DNA from: Providencia hangzhouensis
GTDB taxonomy: Bacteria > Pseudomonadota > Gammaproteobacteria > Enterobacterales > Enterobacteriaceae
NCBI RefSeq assembly: GCF_029193595.2
Contig: NZ_CP135052.1
Span: forward strand, 2,666,001 to 2,730,000
DNA: 64,000 nucleotides
Direction: 5' to 3'
The notes under the pieces are model-generated. The model did not search any database, was not told where the DNA came from, and saw only the letters and a program-made list of their open reading frames with translations. The position numbers and the translations under genes were made by a program. This document shows, piece by piece, positions 56,700 to 64,000 of the stretch (position 1 is its first letter; each line of letters opens with the position of its first letter).

Positions 56700-58112
56700 A
56701 TGAAAAAAACCAAAATTGTTTGTACTATCGGTCCAAAAACCGAATCAGAAGAAAAACTGACTCAACTTCTTGATGCTGGCATGAATGTCATGCGCCTCAA
56801 CTTTTCTCACGGTGACTATGAAGAACATGGTCAACGAATCAAAAACCTTCGTTCTGTTTGTGCCAAAACCGGCAAACAAGCAGCTATTCTGTTAGATACC
56901 AAAGGCCCTGAAATTCGCACCATGAAATTGGAAGGTGGTAACGATGTTTCACTCGTTGCGGGTCAAACTTTTACATTTACTACCGATACCTCTGTTGTAG
57001 GCAATAAAGATAAAGTTGCCGTGACCTACGCAGGCTTAACTTCAGATTTAAAAGTTGGCAATACCGTATTAGTTGATGATGGCTTAATTGGCATGAAAGT
57101 GACTAATGTCACTGCAACTGAAGTCGTTTGTGAAGTTTTAAATAACGGTGACCTCGGAGAGAAAAAAGGGGTTAACCTGCCAGGCGTTTCTATTGGCTTA
57201 CCTGCATTAGCAGAGAAAGATAAAGAAGATTTAGTTTTTGGTTGCCAACAAGGTGTTGATTTTGTTGCTGCTTCATTTATTCGTAAACGCTCAGATGTCG
57301 AAGAAATTCGAGCTCACCTGAAAAAACATGGTGGTGAGAACATCCAAATCATTTCTAAAATTGAAAACCAAGAAGGTTTGAATAATTTTGATGAGATTTT
57401 AGAAGCCTCTGACGGCATCATGGTTGCTCGCGGTGACTTAGGGGTCGAAATCCCGGTTGAAGAAGTTATTTTCGCCCAAAAAATGATGATTGAAAAATGT
57501 GTTGCTGCGCGTAAAGTCGTGATTACTGCTACACAAATGTTAGATTCAATGATCAAAAACCCACGTCCTACTCGTGCAGAAGCGGGTGACGTAGCCAATG
57601 CTATTTTGGATGGTACTGATGCAGTTATGCTTTCAGGTGAAAGTGCGAAAGGTAAATACCCTGTAGAAGCCGTAACTATTATGGCGACTATCTGTGAGCG
57701 TACTGACCGCATCATGCAAACTCGTATCGATAATCAAAAACCAAGCCAACGCTTACGTGTCACTGAGGCTGTATGTCGTGGTGCAGTGGAAATGTCTGAA
57801 AAATTAGATGTTCCACTAATCGTTGTAGCAACCTACGGCGGTAAGTCTGCTAAGTCTGTTCGTAAATATTTCCCTACTGCACCAATCCTCGCGTTAACGA
57901 CTAATGAAGAAACTGCACGTCAGTTATTGTTAGTAAAAGGTGTGATCCCAATGATAGTTGGCGGATTTACATCTACAGATGACTTTTATCGTGAAGGTAA
58001 ACGCGCAGCTCTAGAAAGTGGATTAGCGGCTCCTGGTGATGCTGTTGTGATGGTTTCCGGTGCGTTAGTACAAAGCGGTACAACCAATACCTCTTCAGTT
58101 CACGTGCTGTAA
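56700..58112 (+). CDS. pykF: Pyruvate kinase I
   Basis: 470 residues (E. coli 470). [24 protein letters not shown], the catalytic [17 protein letters not shown], and [12 protein letters not shown] are family hallmarks; the C-terminal domain carries the fructose 1,6-bisphosphate site. It makes pyruvate and ATP from phosphoenolpyruvate. Repression by Cra is supported by the operator upstream. A terminator follows. Confidence 0.97.
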   Translation: MKKTKIVCTIGPKTESEEKLTQLLDAGMNVMRLNFSHGDYEEHGQRIKNLRSVCAKTGKQAAILLDTKGPEIRTMKLEGGNDVSLVAGQTFTFTTDTSVVGNKDKVAVTYAGLTSDLKVGNTVLVDDGLIGMKVTNVTATEVVCEVLNNGDLGEKKGVNLPGVSIGLPALAEKDKEDLVFGCQQGVDFVAASFIRKRSDVEEIRAHLKKHGGENIQIISKIENQEGLNNFDEILEASDGIMVARGDLGVEIPVEEVIFAQKMMIEKCVAARKVVITATQMLDSMIKNPRPTRAEAGDVANAILDGTDAVMLSGESAKGKYPVEAVTIMATICERTDRIMQTRIDNQKPSQRLRVTEAVCRGAVEMSEKLDVPLIVVATYGGKSAKSVRKYFPTAPILALTTNEETARQLLLVKGVIPMIVGGFTSTDDFYREGKRAALESGLAAPGDAVVMVSGALVQSGTTNTSSVHVL

Positions 58113-58137
58113 TTAAATTTTATTTGTCTTTTAAAAG

Positions 58138-58181
58138 GCCGATAGAGATCACTTCAAGATCACTTCATCTATCGGCTTTTT
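58138..58181 (+). terminator. Terminator of pykF
   Basis: GCCGATAGA and TCTATCGGC flank a 21-base loop and are followed by five T residues. Confidence 0.75.
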
Positions 58182-58343
58182 AATTTAAATTTAACATATA
58201 GTGCTGCCCTGATGTAACTATTCATTTATTTCATTTTCTCTAGTAAATATCTTATTGCTATTTAAGCGTAATATCATAAAACGCACTCAAATTGGTCAAA
58301 TAACAACCTTCATTGATCTTAATTTAAATTTTTCTTCTTTTTC

Positions 58344-58393
58344 CTAGTACTAAATATAAAGTATTTCTAGCAAAACTTTATATTTAGTACTAG
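58344..58393. repeat. Perfect 19-bp inverted repeat between pykF and lpp
   Basis: CTAGTACTAAATATAAAGT (58344-58362) and its exact complement (58375-58393) flank a 12-base loop. It is far from both the pykF terminator and the lpp start, and no T-run follows, so it does not look like a simple terminator. It may be a small mobile repeat or an operator. Confidence 0.65.
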
Positions 58394-58537
58394 CATAAGA
58401 CATAGTAAGTGCCATACCCTAATTTTCATTAGGTTGTTTTAAAGGGATATAGCAAGCTGTAAATAACAGTCTTAGCTCTATTGTTTGGTGACTTGCTTTT
58501 TATATTTTCAAGATAAATCAATCTAGAGGGTAAAATA

Positions 58538-58774
58538 ATGATTCGTACTAAAATTGTACTGGGCTCTATCGTATTAGCTTCAGCATTACTAGCGGGTTGT
58601 TCTAACAGCACTGAAGTGCAAAAACTCTCTTCAGACGTACAAACTCTGAATGGTAAAGTTGATCAACTGAGCAACGACGTTCAGTCTCTGCGTTCTGACG
58701 TACAGACAGCTCAAGAAGAAGCAGCACGTGCTAACCAACGTTTAGACAACCAAGTTCGTACTTACAAAAAATAA
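58538..58774 (+). CDS. lpp: Major outer-membrane (Braun) lipoprotein Lpp
   Basis: 78 residues (E. coli 78). The lipobox LLAGC at Cys 21 is followed by a heptad-repeat trimeric coiled coil ([25 protein letters not shown]) and the terminal Lys that is linked to peptidoglycan (RTYKK). The leader around the SD, ATCAATCTAGAGGGTA, is almost the E. coli one. A terminator (58835-58863) follows, and an L,D-transpeptidase gene lies convergently next door. Confidence 0.97.
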   Translation: MIRTKIVLGSIVLASALLAGCSNSTEVQKLSSDVQTLNGKVDQLSNDVQSLRSDVQTAQEEAARANQRLDNQVRTYKK

Positions 58775-58834
58775 GTTAGATTTGGTCGTTGTCTAGTTGA
58801 AACGGTGCTTCTTTGAAGCTAATAGTATTTATGA

Positions 58835-58863
58835 GGGCCTATGAAAATAGGCCCTTATTATTT
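58835..58863 (+). terminator. Terminator of lpp
   Basis: GGGCCTAT and ATAGGCCC with a GAAA tetraloop, followed by TTATTATTT. Confidence 0.85.
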
Positions 58864-58870
58864 GGAGTAG

Positions 58871-59935
58871 TTATTCAACTACAGAGGAAGAGCGATATTT
58901 AGTAGGAAGCACTGCGCTGACTTTATGGTCATAGATAGGCTGTGGCTGTGAAATAGTAAAAGGTTCAATAGGCACTAACCCTTCGTGCTGCGTTTCAGAG
59001 TCTGAAGAACTATTACCCTGATCATTATTCACACGCACAGGCATCCCAGAACGCCTTGCTAGCTCTTTTTCTACTAAAGCCTTATCAACCCCTTCATTTT
59101 CCAGAAAACGCTTGAAATCGTCAGTCAGTTTGATTGGCATTGTTTGTGGGTCATCATTACTTGTCCGAGATAATGGCTGATGCACCTCAATGTAATAACT
59201 GCCATCAGTTTCTTTGGAGTATTTTACAGGCTGATCAATAACTTGGACACGAGTTCCTTTTGGTACTGTCTTGAATAACGCTTCAATATCATCAGGACGT
59301 AAACGAATACAACCGGAGCTCACCCGCATACCAATACCAAAATCTGCATTAGTACCGTGGATCAGATATTCACCACGCCCATATGCTAGTCGTAATGCAT
59401 ACAAGCCCATTGGGTTTTCAGGACCTGCTGGAACGACAGCAGGAAGCGTTATACCTTCTTTAGCATAATTTTTACGGATGTTCGCCGTTGGCGTCCATGT
59501 TGGATCTTTAATTGATTGGCTTACTGAAGTTACCATTTCAGGTGTATCACGACCTAATTGGCCAATACCTATAGGGTAAACAATCACTTCTTCGCTGTTC
59601 GCCGGATAATAATATAAACGCAGCTCCGCTAAGTTAATCACAATTCCGGTTCTTGGCGTTGACGGTAACAACATTTGTGCTGGAATGATAAGCTCTTTTC
59701 CAGCTTCAGGAAGATACGGGTCCGTTCCAGGGTTTGCTTCAAGCATGCCTAGTAGCCCAATTTGGTGCTCACTGGCAATGGCTTCCAGTGGACGCCCGTC
59801 ATTGGGTACGATATACGTGTAATTTTCCCCGATAAGTCGAGTGTTACTGTCAGGTAATGGATATTCTTTTGCTTGAGCTGGAGCCAATAAGGCGCTCATG
59901 ACAAACAAACTTGCCACCGTCAAAACTCTTTTCAT
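58871..59935 (-). CDS. ldtE: L,D-transpeptidase LdtE (YnhG)
   Basis: 354 residues: a signal peptide (MKRVLTVASLFVMSALLAPAQA), a LysM-like segment (YTYIVPNDGRPLEAIASEHQIGLLGMLEANP) and a YkuD catalytic domain with HGTNADFGIGMRVSSGCIRL, where the Cys is the nucleophile. LdtE forms 3-3 crosslinks in peptidoglycan; the related Ldts attach Lpp. The tail after about residue 290 is low complexity (NDQGNSSSDSETQ) and longer than usual. Start chosen from the signal peptide. Confidence 0.92.
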   Translation of the reverse strand: MKRVLTVASLFVMSALLAPAQAKEYPLPDSNTRLIGENYTYIVPNDGRPLEAIASEHQIGLLGMLEANPGTDPYLPEAGKELIIPAQMLLPSTPRTGIVINLAELRLYYYPANSEEVIVYPIGIGQLGRDTPEMVTSVSQSIKDPTWTPTANIRKNYAKEGITLPAVVPAGPENPMGLYALRLAYGRGEYLIHGTNADFGIGMRVSSGCIRLRPDDIEALFKTVPKGTRVQVIDQPVKYSKETDGSYYIEVHQPLSRTSNDDPQTMPIKLTDDFKRFLENEGVDKALVEKELARRSGMPVRVNNDQGNSSSDSETQHEGLVPIEPFTISQPQPIYDHKVSAVLPTKYRSSSVVE

Positions 59936-60163
59936 ACCTACTCCAAGGAAAATAATGTTCTTACAATAATTCAATGATTATTGTTCATAATAGCAACTAT
60001 CTCTCATATCTTTAATACTAAATAAATATTTTTATTAAGTATTAATATGGAAGTAGTCTTTTTATGATAACTAAATACGATGACTTTAATGAATTGCTCG
60101 GATAAAGAATAATACCCAAGAAGTAAAATATAAGAGAGGGAGCATAACGCTCCCTCGGTAAGA

Positions 60164-60580
60164 TTATACTAATTGTGCCGCTCGCGATAAAATTGTGCGG
60201 ATCATCGCATTCAAACCTTGGGTACGTGAAGGTGTTAAATGCTGCTCTAATGCTAATTGTTCAAAAAATGACTTCACATCGAGTGCTAATATTTGTTGCG
60301 CTGTTTTACCTTGAAAAAGAATAATAACAATGGCAACTAGCCCTTTAACGATGGCTGCATCGCTGTCACCTGCAAACGTAATTGTACCGTCCGCTTGTTT
60401 TTGCATATCAATCCACACTTGGCTTTGGCATCCAGCGATTAAATTATTATCGCTTCTTTGTGCCTCAGAGAGTTCAGGTAAACGCCCCCCTAGCTCTATC
60501 ATATAGAGGTAACGCTCCTCCCAGTCCTGACAGCGAGAGAAATTACGTAATAACTTACTTTCATCGGGTAATGCGGGCAT
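60164..60580 (-). CDS. sufE: Cysteine desulfuration protein SufE
   Basis: 138 residues (E. coli 138). The acceptor Cys lies in [11 protein letters not shown]. SufE takes persulfide sulfur from SufS and passes it to SufBCD. AAGGA, 7 bases upstream, decides this start ([14 protein letters not shown]). Last gene of the suf operon here. Confidence 0.95.
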   Translation of the reverse strand: MPALPDESKLLRNFSRCQDWEERYLYMIELGGRLPELSEAQRSDNNLIAGCQSQVWIDMQKQADGTITFAGDSDAAIVKGLVAIVIILFQGKTAQQILALDVKSFFEQLALEQHLTPSRTQGLNAMIRTILSRAAQLV

Positions 60581-60613
60581 GCTCAGTTCCTTTACCATCT
60601 GTTTCTTATGTGC

Positions 60614-61852
60614 TTAGCCTAACAATTTTTTGATGCGCTGTAACGCATTGCATAAAGAATCGATTTCTTCTTTAGTGGTGTATATCCCTACAGAAGCGCG
60701 GCACATAGCGGGAACTTGGTAATGTTCCATTAATGGTAAAGCACAATGATGCCCAGTACGGATTGCAATGCCATACCTGTCAAGGAAAGACCCAACATCA
60801 TAAGCATGGTGCTTGCCTAAATTGAAAGCCAGAACACCTTCCCGTTGGTCATTGCCATATAATATAACTGAAGGTATTTCTTGCAATTTCTTAGAAGCAT
60901 AAGCCATCACTTCAGCTTCATGAGCAAACACATCAGATAAATTTAGTGCATTTAAATAATCAAATGCCGCCCCTAAACCAATAATTGCGCTTACATTAGG
61001 TGTTCCCGCTTCAAAGCGCCAAGGTGCGTCAGCAAAAGTGATCCCTTTGGTCAGGCTGACTTGGCGGATCATCGCCCCACCACCTTCCCATGGTGGCATC
61101 ATATCCAAAATAGCTTTTTTACCATAAAGGATACCAATACCCGTCGGGCCATATAGCTTGTGACCTGAAAACACATAGAAATCACAGTCTAAAGCTTGTA
61201 CATCAACCTGCTGATGCATTGCACCTTGCGCACCATCAACCAATACCGTGATTTCACCGCCTTTTGAGGCAGCAATTGCTCGTGCTTGCTTGATTATCTC
61301 CTGTACGGGATTAACTGTTCCCAATACATTAGAGATATGTGTAAAGCTCAATAATCGCGTGCGTGAATCAATGACATCATTTAATACCTCTAACTGTAGC
61401 CTACCATCATCAGAAATTGGGATAACTCGGATTTCAAAACCAATTTCTTCAGCTAACATATACCAAGGTACAATATTCGCATGATGTTCCATTTCAGTGA
61501 TGACAATATTGTCCCCTTCATGGAAATACTTTCGACCAAAACTATTTGCTACTAGGTTAATACCTTCCGTTGTGCCTTTAACAAACACAATTTCTTCATT
61601 TGAAGCTGCGTGAATGAAAGCGGCCGCTTTTTGACGAACCTCTTCCATCATTGTCGTGGCATTTGCACTGAGAGTATGTATACCGCGGTGAACCGCGGCA
61701 TATTGATGCAGCGTAAATTCACTCTCTTTTTCAATGACTTGCAAAGGCTTTTGTGCACTTGCTGCACTATCCAAATAGACTAATGGATGATTATTGACAG
61801 ACTGAGATAAGGCAGGGAAATCCTGCCTGACTGAAGCGACATTGAATAGCAT
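60614..61852 (-). CDS. sufS: Cysteine desulfurase SufS
   Basis: 412 residues (E. coli 406). PLP lysine in [17 protein letters not shown] and the catalytic Cys in [15 protein letters not shown]. It removes sulfur from cysteine, stimulated by SufE. It lies 5 bases after sufD. Confidence 0.96.
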   Translation of the reverse strand: MLFNVASVRQDFPALSQSVNNHPLVYLDSAASAQKPLQVIEKESEFTLHQYAAVHRGIHTLSANATTMMEEVRQKAAAFIHAASNEEIVFVKGTTEGINLVANSFGRKYFHEGDNIVITEMEHHANIVPWYMLAEEIGFEIRVIPISDDGRLQLEVLNDVIDSRTRLLSFTHISNVLGTVNPVQEIIKQARAIAASKGGEITVLVDGAQGAMHQQVDVQALDCDFYVFSGHKLYGPTGIGILYGKKAILDMMPPWEGGGAMIRQVSLTKGITFADAPWRFEAGTPNVSAIIGLGAAFDYLNALNLSDVFAHEAEVMAYASKKLQEIPSVILYGNDQREGVLAFNLGKHHAYDVGSFLDRYGIAIRTGHHCALPLMEHYQVPAMCRASVGIYTTKEEIDSLCNALQRIKKLLG

Positions 61853-61857
61853 GGGGA

Positions 61858-63165
61858 TTAAACCTCCGCTAAGCGCTGGCGGATGTTTGCCATCACAGCG
61901 TGTTTTAACTCTTCCGATTCAATAGATTCTGTAAGTTCTGCAGCAAATGCGATGATAATCATATGTTTTGCTGCTTTACCCTCAATGCCTCTTGAACGCA
62001 GATAAAACAGTTGTTCGTCATCAATACGACCGACCGTTGCACCGTGACCACACTTTACGTCGTCCGCATAAATCTCAAGCTGAGGTTTAGTATCAATTTC
62101 AGCTTTTTCACCTAACAACAACGTATTGTTAGTCATCTGACCATCTGTTTTTAATGCATTCGGCGCTACTTTAATCATGCCATTAAAGACAGCTTTACTG
62201 CTATCCATCGCAATGACTTTATGTAGTTGGCGGCTATTACAGTAACCCTTATTGTGCTCCAAATACGTACGAGTATCTGCAATTTCATTGCCTTTAGGCA
62301 GCAATAAACTGTTAAGTTCAAATTCTGTATTTTCACCATCAAGGCGAGCACTGGTATGGTTTCGCGTTAATAATGCGCCAAGTAAAAAGCTCGTACTTTT
62401 CACCCGACTATCGCGCCCAATAACAATATCATTGTGAGCAAAATGCTGAGCCTGACCATTTTCAATATTTAACTTAAAGTGACTAAAATCTGCATTATCA
62501 CCGACTTCAACCGTTAAACGGCTGCCCGTCATGTGCATTTGGTCATTCAAACTGACATAATGCTCAATCACTTGAGCTTTGCTGTTCGCATCTAACGTTA
62601 AATGGTAGCGATACTGGCTAATATTCGTAGCTTGTTTATCGCTGCTACCCGTTGAAATATTCAGCAGATACAATGGTTTCTCTGCTATTTTATTTGCAGC
62701 AAGATGAACAACTAACGGTTGTACCGCCAAGCTTTCTGTTAAATGCAAGAAAATCTCGCTATTTACAGGCGAAGGAAGCAAGTCTTGGTTATCAAGCAAA
62801 GACACTTGGAATGGCCCCATATCAATGGAGCTTAGTGCTGAACTATAGCGCCCATCAATTAAAACAAGGCGATAGGCGTCAATCGGCAGAGCCAATGCTT
62901 CACAGTCTTTTGCTTCAACATCGCTATCACTAAAACGATACTGAGCCTCAAGTACCGTATTTAGTGGTGTATAGTGCCAATCTTCATGGCGAAACGCAGG
63001 CAAGCCAACTTGTTTTGCCATTTCCCAATGCGTTTTAGCATGTTGAGAATTCACACCGTGTCGTTGCTCAAACAATTCAGAAAAACGTGACATTGCTTGC
63101 TCATTGAGCTTTGCAACTTCAGCACGTTTTTGTGCTCTTTCACTGTTGGTCAATAAGCCAGCCAT
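61858..63165 (-). CDS. sufD: Fe-S cluster assembly protein SufD
   Basis: 435 residues (E. coli 423). The beta-helix domain has the SufBD signature [27 protein letters not shown] near the C-terminus. It forms SufBC2D, the scaffold used under iron limitation or oxidative stress. Its start overlaps sufC by 26 bases. Confidence 0.95.
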   Translation of the reverse strand: MAGLLTNSERAQKRAEVAKLNEQAMSRFSELFEQRHGVNSQHAKTHWEMAKQVGLPAFRHEDWHYTPLNTVLEAQYRFSDSDVEAKDCEALALPIDAYRLVLIDGRYSSALSSIDMGPFQVSLLDNQDLLPSPVNSEIFLHLTESLAVQPLVVHLAANKIAEKPLYLLNISTGSSDKQATNISQYRYHLTLDANSKAQVIEHYVSLNDQMHMTGSRLTVEVGDNADFSHFKLNIENGQAQHFAHNDIVIGRDSRVKSTSFLLGALLTRNHTSARLDGENTEFELNSLLLPKGNEIADTRTYLEHNKGYCNSRQLHKVIAMDSSKAVFNGMIKVAPNALKTDGQMTNNTLLLGEKAEIDTKPQLEIYADDVKCGHGATVGRIDDEQLFYLRSRGIEGKAAKHMIIIAFAAELTESIESEELKHAVMANIRQRLAEV

Positions 63166-63886
63166 AACCCTGCTCCTCCAGTTTTTTCGCTAAACTGAAA
63201 TCACCTGATTTGATGATTTTCCCTTGATATAACACGTGGACAAAGTCAGGCTTTACATAATCCAAAATGCGTTGATAGTGGGTTACGATAATAAATGAAC
63301 GTTCAGGCGAACGTAATGAATTCACACCGTTAGCCACAATTTTCAGCGCATCAATATCTAAACCGGAGTCAGTTTCATCAAGAATACACAATTGAGGCTC
63401 TAGAGCTGCCATCTGCAAGATATCGTTACGTTTTTTCTCACCACCGGAAAAACCCACGTTAACAGAACGAGCAAGTAAATCTTCTGGCATTTCTAATAAT
63501 TTGATTTTATCTTCAATAAAATCTTGGAAATCAAAACGATCTAATGCTTCTTGCTGGCGATATTCTCTGACCGCATTAACGGCGGTTTGTAAGAAAAATT
63601 GGTTACTGACCCCTGGAATTTCAACAGGGTATTGGAATGCGAGGAAAACGCCTTCCCCTGCACGCTCTTCTGGATCTAACTCAAACAGGTCTTTACCTTT
63701 AAACGTCACTTCACCGCTATCAATTTCATACTCTTCGCGGCCAGCAAGTGTGGCTGATAATGTACTTTTACCAGAGCCATTTGGGCCCATGATGGCGTGA
63801 ACTTCCCCTGGTTTTACTTCCAGAGATAACCCTTTTAAAATCTCATTACCTTCTACACTCACGTGTAAATCTTTAACACTTAACAT
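63140..63886 (-). CDS. sufC: Fe-S cluster assembly ATPase SufC
   Basis: 248 residues (E. coli 248). ABC ATPase: Walker A GPNGSGKST, signature FSGGEKKR, Walker B CILDETDSGLD. It drives conformational change in SufBC2D. It starts 45 bases after the sufB stop. Confidence 0.97.
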   Translation of the reverse strand: MLSVKDLHVSVEGNEILKGLSLEVKPGEVHAIMGPNGSGKSTLSATLAGREEYEIDSGEVTFKGKDLFELDPEERAGEGVFLAFQYPVEIPGVSNQFFLQTAVNAVREYRQQEALDRFDFQDFIEDKIKLLEMPEDLLARSVNVGFSGGEKKRNDILQMAALEPQLCILDETDSGLDIDALKIVANGVNSLRSPERSFIIVTHYQRILDYVKPDFVHVLYQGKIIKSGDFSLAKKLEEQGYGWLIDQQ

Positions 63887-63931
63887 ATTTACATGCCTTT
63901 AGCGCCTTAGCGCAAATAAACTCGATTAGGA

Positions 63932-64000
63932 TCAACCAACACTGTGCTCTAAGCTGATTGCCAGTAATTTTTGTGCTTCTACGGCAAATTCTAATGGAAG
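63932..64000 (-). CDS. sufB: Fe-S cluster assembly protein SufB (C-terminal end only)
   Basis: The last 22 codons, LPLEFAVEAQKLLAISLE and HSVG, match the C-terminus of SufB. The rest, and presumably sufA with the Fur/IscR/OxyR-regulated promoter, lie beyond the right edge. Confidence 0.92.
   Translation of the reverse strand, partial: LPLEFAVEAQKLLAISLEHSVG

Overview
The window is AT-rich chromosomal DNA from a member of the Enterobacterales. Gene content and order (ttcA-fnrS-zntB, mppA-tpx-tyrR-ycjFX-psp-sap, gst-pdxY-tyrS-pdxH-anmK-slyB-slyA, gloA-rnt-grxD-sodB-purR-punRC, ribE-mdtK-tRNA-Val-pykF-lpp-ldtE-suf) follow one arm of the Escherichia coli chromosome. The base composition, a chromosomal type-A cat gene and the protein divergence suggest Morganellaceae, most likely Providencia. 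The genus is an inference.

Layout. Bases 1-16,200 are an accessory-rich part: a possible leader/attenuator at the left edge, endA, yjjPB, a TetR regulator facing a small gene with Fur-like and palindromic sites, two UspF-like genes flanking a degenerate channel-like membrane protein, mviM, a RyhB sRNA, a YaeF-type lipoprotein, several unrecognised small genes, ygeA, an HTH regulator, catA with what looks like a translational-attenuation leader, a nucleoside hydrolase/transporter pair and the remains of an IS3-family transposase. Bases 16,200-64,000 are mostly conserved housekeeping DNA: ttcA, the sRNA FnrS, zntB, mppA, tpx, tyrR, the phage-shock locus (pspF divergent from pspABC and pspD, with a sigma-54 promoter), a second RyhB, sapABCDF, vitamin B6 and cell-wall salvage genes, slyB/slyA, sodB and cydH, the purine-linked regulators purR and punR/punC, an AraC/monooxygenase pair in the usual cfa position, ribE, mdtK, three tRNA-Val(GAC), pykF, lpp, ldtE and the suf operon, cut in sufB by the right edge.

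How the parts connect. Iron is a repeated theme: two Fur-box-controlled RyhB sRNAs, their classical target sodB (10-nt complementarity to one copy at the start codon), and the Fe-S assembly suf operon. FnrS, with an FNR box near -42, is known in E. coli to repress sodB as well. Envelope stress and antimicrobial-peptide genes (psp, sap, slyB with a PhoP box, slyA, lpp, ldtE) form a second theme. The most unusual signals are the catA attenuator, the paired ryhB genes, the usp-channel-usp cassette, a candidate new sRNA between zntB and mppA, and several long perfect inverted repeats.
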